From the NCBI GenBank assembly GCA_963576565.1, contig OY755048.1:7398136-7462135 (forward strand): a DNA stretch of 64,000 nt, given 5' to 3'. This document shows, piece after piece, positions 44,001 through 57,700 of the stretch; the first letter of the stretch is position 1, and the number at the start of each line of letters is the position of its first letter. The notes beneath the pieces were generated by a model. The model was not told where the DNA came from. It ran no database searches and saw nothing but the letters and a program-made list of their open reading frames with translations. The stretch is from Aspidapion aeneum (taxonomy: Eukaryota > Arthropoda > Insecta > Coleoptera > Brentidae). A program made the translations under genes and the position numbers.

Positions 44001-47000
44001 ACTGTATTATTGACGGAAGAAAAGTATATTCAATAATGCATAGAAAAACTTCAGGATGCAGTCACCGAAGTTCAAAGCTGGAACACAAAGTGGCGAATAA
44101 AATTTAATGAAACCAAATCAATTCATGTTGACTTTACAAACAAAAATGTAAACAAAATATCTCGGTATGACACTTGATGCCAAATTGCGCTGAAAAGCAC
44201 ACAGAAAAAAAGAACTTGAGATAAGGTATAGAAAATTGAACTGGCTAATTGGAAGGAAGTCCAATTTAACAATTCATAATAAGTTACTGCTCTATAGACA
44301 AATACTGAAACCAGTATGGACATATGGTATTCAACTATAAGGTTGTACTATAGGGAGTACCATTCTAGTTTTACAGCGATTTCAAAATAAAGTAATAAGA
44401 AACATTGTAAATACACCTTGGTACGTTCGAAAAATTGCTTATTGACTAGATTGTAATACAAAAAACCTATGTAGAAATAAGTAGTTACTTACAATCTATA
44501 TGACTTTTCCTTAATTTACTAGCGTCTTCTCCATGGCACAGTGAATACAAGTTTCTTCCGGTAATTTCTTCTGGAGTGTAGTCCAAAAATTCAATTACTT
44601 TAGGCTCGCAGTGGGCAATTTTAAAGTCAAAATTTATCCTAGTGACGAACATGTCTGACTCCAACCGAATCTCATGAACGCTGGGTGGGGGTAGGGCGAT
44701 CGCTAGCCCAACCATTCCCAACAGAGGTGGTGGAGATTTCCGCGAGTGGGAAAACGAATATTGCGGTCGAAGTCTACAAAGGATTAAGACTACCTAGAAG
44801 GAAATAAAAACATTAAAAAAACATAGTTCTCTTTTAAAGAATAGAGTGGGGTACTATTCAATAGTTTTATAATCTGTGCGGGTCCCTACACTTTATCTTA
44901 AAGGACAAAAGAAAAATCGTAGAAGAATCAGGAAAAAATGTGATCACAAAACAAAACAGTCCAATGTCAAAAACGGAATTGTTGATAACCGGATATTATC
45001 AAAAACGTCATTCGTCAAAACAAGACATGAACAAAATTGAAGTTTATCATAAAGTCCTGCGTCGCAACCAACGAGATAACATAAAAATCGTTTGCGTTAA
45101 AGGAATTGGGGATGGGACAATTCGCCGCGGCCGATTCGCCGCGGGACAATTCGCCGCCGGCCGATTCGCCGCGGGGACAATTTGCCGCGAGATTTTTTGT
45201 TTTATGATATTTCCATTGGCAATTGTTTAAACAGTTTTATTTAGCTTGACTTCATATAATAAATTTGTTTATTTGTTTGATCATAACTTTTTCAAACTTT
45301 TCCAACTAGTTATTTGGTGGTTAGTAAAATACAATTCAACATTTTTTTTTTAGAAAAATAAATAAAATGGCGGATTTTCCTATTTATGAACCGATTTGCC
45401 TCAAACTTGAAACATCGCGGTGCTTAACTTAATACAATTTTTGACTAAATTTAAAAAAATGAAAATGGTGGATTCAAAATGGCGAATTTTCCCATTTATG
45501 AACCGATTTGCATCAAACTCGGAACTTTGAGATCTGTCAGGTCGCTGATTATTATTTTTAACTAAAATTAAAGAAAAATCAAAAGGGCAGTTCCACAATG
45601 GCGCACTTTCTTGTTTGTAAACCGATTTGCCCCAAAATTGAGGGGGGCTGATTTCTCTGGGGGGGGGGGGGGGCGAAGCCTCATGATGGCGAATTTTATA
45701 CTCTTTAATCTTTTTATTCATGAAATATGTAAAAATATCTAAAAAAATCTTAGGCTTGGGGGGGGGTGGGCCCCGAGACATCCGGCATTTTCAGGTTTTA
45801 AAATTTAAATCAAAAATTTTATTGAGTTACCTTAGGCGCCGCGATGCTTCAAGTTTGAGGCAAATCGGTTTATAAATAAGAAAGTGCGCCATTGCGGAAC
45901 CGCCATTTTTATTTTTTTAAATTAAGTTAAAAATAATAACCAGCGACCTGAAAGATCTCAAAGTTCCGAGTTTGATGCAAATCGGTTCATAAATGGGAAA
46001 ATCCCCCATTTTGGATCCGCCATTTTATTTATTTTTCCAATAGAAAAAATTGTTGAATTGTATACTAACCCCAAATACCTAGTTGGAAAAGTTTCAAAAA
46101 AGTTATGATCAAACAAATAAACAAATATATTATATGAGGTCAAGTTAAATAAAACTGTTTAAACAATGGTTACATCATAAAATAAAAAATCTCGCGGCGA
46201 ATTGTCCCCGCGGCGAATCGGCCGGCGGCGAATTTTCCCGCGGCGAATCGGCCGCGGCGAATCGGCTGCGGCGAATCGGCAAAACACTGAATCGAAATTT
46301 TGGATAACGTCTTTTATCAAAACCGGACAAAAAGGGACTTCGCTTGTGTGTCGTTCACCTAAAGAAGAGCGGTTCTGAGATTTGTATGCAATCAAAGCCT
46401 CGTTCACTGCATCACCGCAACCTCTAATACCTCTATAGCCCATTTTAAGCAACCAAAAAAGAGAGGATTTTGTATTGCTATGCGGTGTAAGGCATATTCC
46501 TAAAAAAATTGAGGCGGGGAGTGTTAGAACCTAACTTGGCATTTGTTTAGTATTAATTGATTAAGACGTTAACAATGATTTCGACCTCTCAAAAGAAGGA
46601 CAGAGGAGATTTACCTAAAACTCTACTTCGGAATGAGCTACGAATCTCAAACTTTGCACAGTCGTACATCTCCAACAACCCCTCACACACAACGTCGAAA
46701 TTGCCACTCACTCACTCACTCATGTATAGATCATCAATATTCTACTGTACTTCCCGACATGCTACAAAGCTGAAATTTGGCAGACTGATAGAAATTATGA
46801 CCAAACCCCTGGAAAAAATCAAAAAACCCCAAAATTTTAATTTACTCCCCTCCCCTATACATTTAAAGTTATGTAAAAGTAGCATCGCCCACTTCCAGAA
46901 ACGCTAGAGAGTTAAGCTTTGGCAGACTGAGAGGAACTATGATAAAACTATAGGAAAAAATCAAAAACCCCAAAATTTTAATTTACTCCCCTCCCCTATA

Positions 47001-50000
47001 CATTTAAAGTTATGTAAAAGTAGCATTGCCCACTTCCAGAAATGCTAGAGAGTTGAGCTTTGGCAGACTGATAGGAACTATGATAAAACTATAGGACAAA
47101 ATTTAAAAACACGACAATTTTAATTTATTTCCCTCCCCTATACATGTAAAGTTATGTAAAAGTAACATTGTGCACTTTGCACACAGAAACATTAGAGTGC
47201 TGAGCTTTGGAAGGCTGATAGGAACTACGATATAACCATGGAAAAAAATTTAAAAACCTCAAAAATTTAAGTAAGGCATTGCAAAAAGTCAAGTACACGA
47301 AAATGGCATTCCGTAAAAAGAATCGAGATAAAAGTAAAGCCAAGTTCTCCAATACAAATTTCAAAATAAAAGGTTCTTACTAGTTTGGAAATATTTTTCT
47401 AAACTTGGCTATTACGGCTGTAAATGACTCTTAGGCACAGTGCTAAATTGAACATGAAGAAGTTTGGCTGTAATAGCAAAGTTTAGAAAAACCTTTCCAA
47501 ACTAGTAAGAACCTTTCATTTTGAAATTTGTATTGGAGAACTTGGCTTTACATTTATCTCAATTCTTTTTACGGAATGCCATTTTCGCGTACTTGGCTTT
47601 TTTTTACATGAAATGTTTTTGTTATGATTACCTATTTACTTCCGATTTAAATTTGCCGCCAAAAAAGAGAGAGAGTTGCGCATGCGCAATTGCGAAAATG
47701 GGATTCTGATTTGCCTTTTAAAGCCCAGTAAGACAATGTGCCTATGTTCTCTTTTAAGTGTCAGTTTTGAACTCACACTAAATAGTAACGATCAAAAGGA
47801 TGTGCCGAAGCGCCTTTTTATGATTTTGTCCGGTTTTGATATAGAAGACGTTAAACAAAATGTTGATGCTGTTTTTGTCCGATTTTGCTCATGTCTTGTT
47901 TTCATAAATTACGTTTTTGATAATGTCCGGTTATTAATAACCGCGGTTTTGATATTGGATTTTTTTTGTCCTTTATGACGATGAATAGAGATTCGTATGT
48001 GCGCTTTCTGGAAATATTTAGTATAACCTTAGTATTAGATATTAATATAAAAAAAGTGAAATGAGTTCTTTTTACTTGTAGGTGCGACCCCTAAATGGCT
48101 CAAAACTGAATTTTTTTTACATTTGGTGCATTACTTTCATTGTACTAAGGAACCATCCTTAAATTACGTAACGCTCAAGGGGGGAGGGGGGTGGTTGGCC
48201 TTGAGTTATGCTCAATGTTTTTTAATGTGTTTTTTCTTGAAAATGCGTTACAAGGGGGGAAGGGGGTCCAAAATCCTGAATTTTTGCGTTACATATTTTA
48301 AGAACGTTCCCTAACTAAGAACAGAGGAGAATTGAACGGAGGTGAAAATCGATGTGACTGGTTAACCGAGAATAAGGGACCAAGATAAATTTTATTTATT
48401 TTTTAGCTATTTTTTTAAATTATTTTTTTAACAAGTGAAGTTTAGTAGTTTATTGTTTTAAAAAGTATTTGACATTCTGGAAAATGTAAAAAGAAACAGG
48501 AAATAGAGGTGAATTTTCTTATACTGTTTGGCATTTTTTTTATTGGGTCAATATATTGTAATGCATTTCTTGCAGGTGACATGCTTTCTGTAAATTTGGT
48601 GAGAATGACTCTTATACATACCCTATATCCTGACGATTTAAAATGACATCCCCTTTTCGTTAAAGTTGATTTCATACGAATGCAAAACGCCCTGTCAAAA
48701 CCCTTGTAAGGTGGATTGGCTCCTAGTGACATCACAGAATTAACTAAAACATAACATCACATTAGGTGCGATTGAATAAAAGATATATTTAATTGTTTAT
48801 TAACCATGAGTTTTGTCTGTTAGTTATTGTTTTTTATTGTTTTTTATTTCCGTCTTCACCCAGAAGTTAACGAGCATTTTTACCTACTTGAATTCTCCGA
48901 AAAATTGAAAAGATAGAAGTGATAGCGCGACAGGAAACGTTCGTTGTGGCATTATCGGCCGTTAAACATTCAGAGAGCGCATTGAGTACGTGGTCAATTT
49001 GTTATTCCGTGTCAGTCGGGTCGGTCCTCTGCTGGCTATTCCCGGTCTCACGTTTGCTTGCAGCAAATCAGCCACTGCCACGTTTATGTATCTTGTTGCC
49101 ACAGCTGATTCCAATGTGCCTTCTTTGCACAACCTTCTTCATTTTTTCAAAATGTATAACCGGTTCAGTTTTCTTGGTATATTTTAAAAAGTGAATTTTT
49201 AATTTTTGAGATCTACCAACCAATACCGAGTGGGTAAAGAAAAATAACTTTTGGACCGATTTTAATGTAAAAGTGCAATTTGCAAGTAATTGATTAGGCT
49301 TTTGAGTAGCAATATTTTTTTTGTTCACCAATTTGAAATCCAAGATGACCGACAGAATCAAACGTGACTCTTCAAAAAGGCTTGTTTATTCTTATGTTCC
49401 GGAATTTTTGTAGAACTTGTTTTAACTTGGTAGAGAAGGTTTGTTTTTGCCACGCACTACTAGGTATATCTTATAAAAATCGGTTTAGTTGTTCCCGAAA
49501 CATGAACCGAACCGAACCATTTTTGTAAACTGATTTTAATTAAATACAAAGCATTAGCGCGATGGCTCTCTAAAGATCACATTTTTCATAATTTAAAAAA
49601 TCCGGAATGGCGGATACAGCCGCTGGGCGGAAAGAATCAAACTTGAGCCTTTCAAGAACCTTTTTTATTCTTGTTTTGAGAAACTTTTTCTTCTATAGAA
49701 AATCTCTTTCAAGTCAGTTTAGTGGTTCTTAAAATAATAATGCTTGTTTCAAATATTGTTTTGCGTCTATTTCCTCATAAATTTATTATAAACTGGATGT
49801 CTTGAGAACTACTGGAGCGATTTAATTATTGGTATCTCGTTGTGCGAGGCAGACACGGAACATTTCCAAAAATTCAAACGTTTCAAATTACTAGTCGAAA
49901 AATTTCCCCCAACATAAGTAAAAGTGATCTTTTATGGAACGTCAAATTCGACTAAATCCGCCATATTAGCTTTTAAGATGAAGGAAAATTTCAATAGTAT

Positions 50001-53000
50001 TATTTAACGAGGAATCGACTATGATGCTTTCTCTTTTCAGCAGATCGATTCAGTAATTAAGAATTTATGAGGGCATGATGAGCTATATACGCGGCGGAAA
50101 CTGATTTTTTACGAATTCAAGAAAGTCAAAAAGATTCTTGAATCATAAAAATAGATGAGCTTCTCTAGAGGGTGAAGTTTCATTGTGTCCGGCATCTTGG
50201 TTCTTAAGAAGGCGGAAAATGTTAATAATGGTCTAGAGAGAGTAATCTCTGTCCTTACCATGATGCTTTTTATTTCATTGAAATCGATGCAGTAAAAGCT
50301 AATTTATGACTAAATTAATGCACATATTTTTAAGACTATCGTATAATATGTAAAATAATTGTTAAAACAAAAATTAATATATCAGTAGAGAATAAACCGA
50401 TTTCAATGATTCTTACTTGGTTGTGTGTGGCAGAGATTAAGTTTTTCTACAAATTTAAAAGCAAATCTATAAAATTTTCGAAAATAAGAATAAATGAGCC
50501 TCTTTTTTAAAGGTCAAACTGAATTCTATCTGCCATCTTGGATTTCAAGATAGCGGAAAAACAAATACTTTTTTTAAAACCCTGATATCAATTATCTGCA
50601 AATTGCAGTTTGTTCTATTAAAGTAGAAGATATTTCGACAGTTATAATGAAAAACATTTTGTCTTGTTTTTAGCCCACCCGGTATTATTATATTACATTA
50701 AAAACTAAATAGGAAACAACCAAAATATTAAGTACATTATTGAATAAATACGAAATAATTTGTTTGGTCCTTACCCTTACCATCCGGGTTATTGGTACCC
50801 GCTGTAGAAGTGCTCTCTTCCGAACCACTTCCTGGAGATGCCATGCTTTGACCTTGGGACAAACCTAAAAAATTTATTATAAAATTGCTAAAATTTTGAA
50901 TCATTTTATCTATGCCGTAGTTATCCAACGGTTTTAGACAGGCAAACACACAGGGTATACATAAAATCATGTAATTAATAATTTTTTTTTAATAAGTTTT
51001 GTTTTCTTCTTTTGATAATCGTAAATCATACCTAAACCTAGTTGCTCTGCTATTTCTGAGTGATCTTGATGATGAATGTAATCAAATATACTACTGCCAG
51101 TCAATTCCACCTGAAAGAATAAAATTGATTTTTTTTGCGACTGTAACATATTCGATGGTTTTGAGGGGTTTTAGGTATTTCTAGAAGAGACAAGATGAAC
51201 ATAGACACAGACCGAAATATCGAAAACCATAACATACAATGTTATAATTAAATTTTAAAATTAAAAAAAATAAGAAAATACAAAACTTAAAAAAAATGCA
51301 AAAAAAATCAATTGCTTTAAGTTGTTTTTAAAAAGTTTTAATTAAAAAAAAATGTAAACTGCCTTAATTTTAATAATATTAATTTCATTTCATTATTGAT
51401 CTTTTATGTTTGGAATAGTTTGAGTTTTACAAGTAGTTTTAAGGTTAATTTATTTTTATTTTCAATGTTTTTAATTCTTGCTAATTTTTCAATCTAAAAA
51501 AATGAGAAAATTAAAAAAAAATTAGGGAAAGGCGAAATCCTGGGTGAAATATTAATAAAAAATGAAAAAATGGATTGGAATCATAATTTTTTTTAAGTTT
51601 ATTAATTTTTTACTTTTTAAATTTTACAATTTTGTATAATTTTTCAAATTTTTAAATATCTAACACTTATATTTTATTTCTTTATTATTTTTTGTTTTTA
51701 ATTTGACGATTTATTTGTTTTTTAATTTTCCTAGTTTTGATAAATTAGGTTTGTTATGGTGAAAAAATTAAGTACCGTAAATTATAAAATAAAAAAAATA
51801 AAACTTATTTTATTTCTTCCATTTTTTAAACTTTTCTCACCGAACTAACATGGTAAAAACGGTATTTTCATATGGTACTCGTTTATAAGCTAGAGGGGTT
51901 TTTAAAAAGTCTACATTTAACTTTTTTATTTATGAAAATTATATTTTGGTGTAAATTGCTTCTATATCTATATAGATTTTAATTTGAAATAAAATTTTTA
52001 TATTGTTTGTTTTTATTTTATAATTATTTTAATTTCCCTACTGGATTTAAATTATTTTAAAATGATCAAATTAGAAAATTATTCAAAAATAAAGAGGTAG
52101 GTAAATAAAAATCAATCAGAAAATTAAAAAAAAAAGAATATTGAGTGTGATACATCATTTTAAAAATGGAGAAACTAAAAATGATAGATAAAACTCAATT
52201 TGACAGTTGAATTATTTATAAAAAAAACTATAAAAGAGCAATTTTCACAACTATATAAAAACTAATTAATCCCAAAATATAGACTACCCCTACTATACTT
52301 AAAAACGCTTAAGATATCGAGAATTAAAAGAGCTTTAGCCAGAGAAAATCTTGGGCAGTGATCAACTGTTGGAAAAAGCCGCACGCGAACTACACAATTT
52401 GGAATGCAAAAGTTGTCAAAACTTTCCCTTGCCAAAATCGTAAAAGCATCAGCTCACTGCAATGGTCTATTGTCCGGATGATACGAGGGATTCATTGGTT
52501 ATCAGCTCGCGCGCACCGTAGGCGATTACACGTAGCTACTACGTGCCACTTCGTCCCTCCTGTAACGTAGCATACAAATCTTATGGGCCTCGCCCGGCCC
52601 ACGAGCACGTCCTGTTTCGTAGCGTCGTGCATTGAAAACAACCCTTCAGTTTTTTATTTATTTGGATCATGTTTGCCTAACCTTCATAGTTTTTATTGTA
52701 TGAGGTCATAAATGTGATCTTGATTATGTGAATATACATCATTTTAATCAAAACTTTTCAAGACCAACAACTTTTTTCTTTTTTACTTTTAGAAGCGAAT
52801 CAAATGCTGCGTTTAAGCTAGGATCCCCTCCAAGCGCGGAGCTGGGCCAAAATCTAGGGGGGGGGGTATTGGTCGACGGAAACACTATTTATGTAATATT
52901 TTTTTTCTAGGGGGGGTTAATTATGCGGTCATCTCGAAATTTAGTACAAGTCCATATAGTTTTTTAGGGGGGGGGGGCGTAATTACCATATTACCCGCCC

Positions 53001-54689
53001 CGCAAATCCGCTTGTTTCCCTCCACGGCCGGTTACCACTAAGTCGCGGCGAATTATTCATCTACCAATGGTTGGAAAGGGATTCGTCTTACTGGTATCTC
53101 TCTCCAACCCGTGGACATAGTTGTCGCCTTGAAATATAAATAATTGCGCTTCTAGGAATCGTTAAACAAATAAAAAATTATGAACATTTATAAATGTAAC
53201 TGAGTAAATAAAAATTAAGGTTAGTAAAAAATGATTTCTAATAAGTATAAACCTAAAATTCTATTTCGAAGTCTCTAATTTAAAGTGGGAGAGTCGGTGG
53301 CGGATCCAAGATTTCCGGGGGAGGGGGACGTCAAGAAGCCGGCAAATACCAAAAAAAAGATAATTTTACGGTTTTAAATAATTCTGACCTCGGAAGTTTG
53401 GAATTTATTCAAATTTTGAAAATAAAGAAATTTTTGTGAAAAAAAAAACATTTGCCTTCCCCCTGGATCCGCCATTTGGAGTAGGAGACAACCCCTCTTC
53501 CCAATAATTTGCAAACTTTGCGGAAACAATAAGGAAACAATTTTTGAGGCTAACGAAAAATCCCCTCTACGTCAGTAACTCACCATTTGCAGGCATTTAA
53601 ATAAATGGAAGGTGTATAGATAGAGATGTTTTTTTTATTTTTTAGAGGTTTATTGTCCTCTATGTTTTTTTTTATATCCCCTTTTTAAAGTTGAAAAAAT
53701 TATTCAAGGGGACCATTAGGGGGTTTCCCCTACAAATGTTTTTTTGAATTCCTGGAAATGTATAAACCACCTTCGGTATGTCTATGCAAGATGCACTGCA
53801 GACTTGAGAGGAGTGATAAACAAGATATGCAGGACAATAAAATTTAAGAAATTACAAAAAAATAGCTTTTTTCACCTTATAGGTATTTATTTTAATTACT
53901 ATAAAAGGTGAGCCACTGATGTAAGGGAGGCATGTTATACATTAGAAAAAACTTTTCCTCAGCCTCAAATATTGTTTTTTAGTTGCTTTCCTCTAAGTTA
54001 GAAGTTTGCAAATAATTAGGAAAATACTATCAAGAGCTTATCTCAGCCAAAATCTATGGGAGGGTAATTATTCGGTTATCCCGATATTTATTAACAAAAA
54101 CTCCATATTTTTTTCCAGGCGGGGGGTAATTACCTCCTTACCCTCCTCATATCGGCGCTTGCAGAGAGCACTTTTAGGGGGGTTGGTTTAGAAAAATTGA
54201 GTTTCAAGTTAGTATTAACCAGAAATAATTTTCTCACCTTAAATATTATTTACTGAGTTACCAACCTGAATGTTTACAAATTTTGCTTGATTTGACGATG
54301 TCTAGAAACATATTTATTATAAACAACAAGTGAAATTAAAGAAAGAAAAATAAGAAAAGAAGTTTTCTGCTTCGCCCGGGGATCGAACCCGGGATCTCTT
54401 GCTATTTAGGCAAACATTCTACCACTGAACTACCGAAGCCATACATAAATTTTCGGAAAACTTCTATCTACGCAGGCTGCGGTGTCTCAATACAAGAACG
54501 AGAGACTCTCAGGGTATTAGCTCGACCAAGTCATCCAACTGATCTCTCTAAATTCTTCTTTCCCACTGGCAAAGGTATGATAACTCAAATTAGACGTAAA
54601 GAATCAATGTCTGAAAGCATGAGATCACCTTTTCGTGTGTTAAAAGTTCTGATCTCAAATGGGCGATTTGCCAATATAATAATCAAATA

Positions 54690-54769
<80 letters not shown>

Positions 54770-57700
54770 CGCCCATTTGCGAACAGAAATTTTAACACAC
54801 GAAACGGTGATTCTTTACGTCTAATTTGAATTATCATACCTTTGACAGTGGGAAAGAAGAATTTAGAGAGATCAGTTGGATTGGAAAAAATATTTTGTTA
54901 ATGTTTAGTTGATAAGTAAATGTTATAATATATTTCTGGAAAAGTAGTCAGCCAGAATGTCTGTGCCGTCGCTATGTTTTGCGTTCGTATTTTGCCGCAC
55001 CCGCAGTTGCAAATACCCTATTGATTATAGCCCGGACGGCAGTGCCATGGCATTCCATTATAAATGGCAGGCACGCCGCTGCAGAGGTCTACGTGATGAG
55101 CATTCGGCATTGCCAGCGTATACGGTGCTATAGCTGTGTGCCGGCCTGCTCTGTAGCTGTGGCTACAGGGTCACTGGTCCCGACAGACATTTTTTAACCT
55201 TAACTTAAATTTTAATCCGTTTACACTAGTATTCAGTGGCGACTCCTACAAGGACGGCAACGGGGCAGTGCCCTCCCAAAACTAGACAACAAACAGTATT
55301 TTATTTCATTTACTTAAAAAAAGTTAAATCTTCCTTTACGACATGTCTAGTTCTTTTTTTTTAGTCTGTGGTTAACAAAGGGCGATTAATTGTATAAACT
55401 TTTTTAGCGGAAATAATTACAAACCGGCAGCACCGCACGGGACAAGGTTTCAATTTCACCCGGATTTCAGCGGTGTGTGGGTGGGTGTTCTCGCGCGGGG
55501 GGCGGGAGGAATGTTTGTTTTTGTTTACGTTGGCCATCTTCATCGTGCGAAAACGTTCGTTGCCCTTCTTACGTGTTGCCGGTTCTATTCTTAGTGAAGA
55601 CGTACGAGTTTGTTTTGATTTGAGGTAAGTTGGTAGCTAAAAGCCTTACTGGTCGCGTGTCTATTGTTTGTTTTTGTTTGTTTTCAAAATGAAAATAAAT
55701 ACCGTCGATTATATAATTAACAGTGCAAATTTAAATACGTCGACATATGAACTTCGATTACAAATAAAATCTTTAGGGCCACATAGACCGGACTTAAACG
55801 ACCAAAATTTTAATGCAAGTAATGCAGAGGGGTGTTCCAAAAAAACTTATACTACTATAGCCCACTAAGCACAAAATCGTAAAAAACGTTAAATAAATGT
55901 TGAGAAAAAAATGTTTTTAACACAAATTTGTGTGAAAATTAAGTCAACTTTTGACATTAAAAAAACATGTAGAAAATTCTAACGAAAACTTCATGTAAAA
56001 GCATTACCAAAAATATATTTCTTAATAACGTTAAGAAACCAGCATTAAAAAAACCATAATTTCACTAACATTAAAAATAATACCATCAATATATGGTTAT
56101 TTTTATAATGTTTTCCTAGATCTCATTTCTAACGTTGAATTTAAGATATATGAAGCTAATAAATGTTTTGTTTTTTAAACATTAAAAAAAATTATACTAT
56201 AGAGGGCGATGCCGCATAGTTCCACTACCAGAACGGGTCATCGCCATTTTTATTTGCTTTTCGCTGCGAGTTCATACGAGTCGATAGCAGATACGCTTTG
56301 TGTAATTTTGGTTACAATATTTACCTTTTGTAGAAACAAACATGGCAAATTAAAAGCACAATTATTAATAATGATAGTGAATACATATTTGGATAGGAAT
56401 ATACACCAGTTGTGTGGAAAATATGGTATAGTTAAAGAATAACCAATATGTATGCAGTGATTTAAATGAAGCATCACAAAATTAGGTAAGTAAACAAAAG
56501 TAAAAAAATTGTTTTGTATGAAATATCGCATACCTACGTTACAGTTAATCAGATAGGGAATGCGATAATTCACCGCGAATGATTAGCCGCCGGACCTTAA
56601 GCCGCGTATTCATTTGAGGCAGAATTCGCAAGCCTCGCAGCGGGACCAAACGAATGCTTCGTTTGCATTCATGCTAAAGTGAATACGCGCCTTGAAATTG
56701 TTTGCCTTGTATTCAGTTAAGCATGAATTGTTTGGCTTTGTAGCGAGGCACTTACTACAAAATTATTGTTTACATAGAATTTTAAATTTTATTTTCAGAA
56801 GCTACGGATCCGAATTTCCTCCTACTGAGTGTCGAGTTCATGAAAACCTCAACGGACGGTTGCTGCCCTGCGTTTCCAAAATAAAAGAAACCTTATCTTT
56901 AGAGATATTTGAAAAAAATATACTTTTTCATTGTTTAAAAAAACATTTATTTTTCAATTTTAGAAAAACATTTCTTTTTCACTGTTAAAAATCAATATTT
57001 TTTAACGTTCGAAAACCACTTTAAAAAAACGAGATTATTTTTCTAACGTCAGAAAACGGGTTATTAAGCTTCTTTTTCACTAAGAATATGACGTTAGAAC
57101 TAACATCCAACCTAACGTTATGTTTTTAAATTATACATTATTTTGACATTATTAAAACGTTTTTGTGTTTAGTGGGAGTATACTAGAAAATTTAATAAAA
57201 AGTTATACGATTCTGAAAACTGGTTGTGCGGTTGTGAAAAACGAAATGCTTTTTTTTTGCTTTATATACCTTACTATGAACAATCCACGAAGTGATCCTG
57301 CGTGGGTGGCAAAGGGAATGTGTGATATTAAGCACTTTAGTGAAATGTTAAAAAGACACAAGGTAAGTGCTATTCATTTTAATAACCACGTAGAATTTTC
57401 TTGGCTAGGCAAGACTGATATTAGGTGCCAATTGAATAGTGCCTTTTGGGAAAACATTACCGAACATAATGAAAATGTGACAAAAAATAGACGGTAGGTT
57501 AATAGACTGTTTAAAATTCTGTGGGATTTTTGAGGTTGCTCTAAGGGGCCATAAAAAAGAAAGGCGAATGGACTTTATCTATAAACAAATAAACTAAAAA
57601 CTACACCAAGTAGCTGCTTGTTATTAAAATGCTAAAATGAAATTGTTTAGGTAAGTTTTTTTTTATCTCCTTTTTCATACAATATAAATTTCCGCCTCCC

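Larger units (their letters stand above)
44900..47974. mobile_element. Putative outer inverted-repeat element in trh intron 5, filled by later insertions
   Basis: The left end AAAGGACAAAAGAAAAATCG, with AATGTCAAAAACGG, TTGTTGATAACCGG and AACAAGACATGAACAAAAT, is mirrored by 47790-47974. Near 46300-46335 the inner copy TTTGGATAACGTCTTTTAT / CAAAACCGGACAAAA belongs to the same family. The foldback 45106-46290 and the array 46620-47640 lie inside. Outer boundaries and target duplication are not certain. Confidence 0.5.

Noticed and set aside
40669..44793. Assignment of the PAS gene to single-minded or NPAS4/dysfusion
   Set aside because: The PAS-B wording and the C-terminal signatures ([37 protein letters not shown]) are those of Trachealess.
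48442..48735. 97-aa minus-strand ORF beyond the trh exon
   Set aside because: Only 48622-48722 is exon; the rest is read-through into the intron past a good GT donor.
52358..52570. 70-aa ORF in a GC-richer block of trh intron 2
   Set aside because: No recognisable domain and no splice context; length is within chance expectation for GC-richer DNA.
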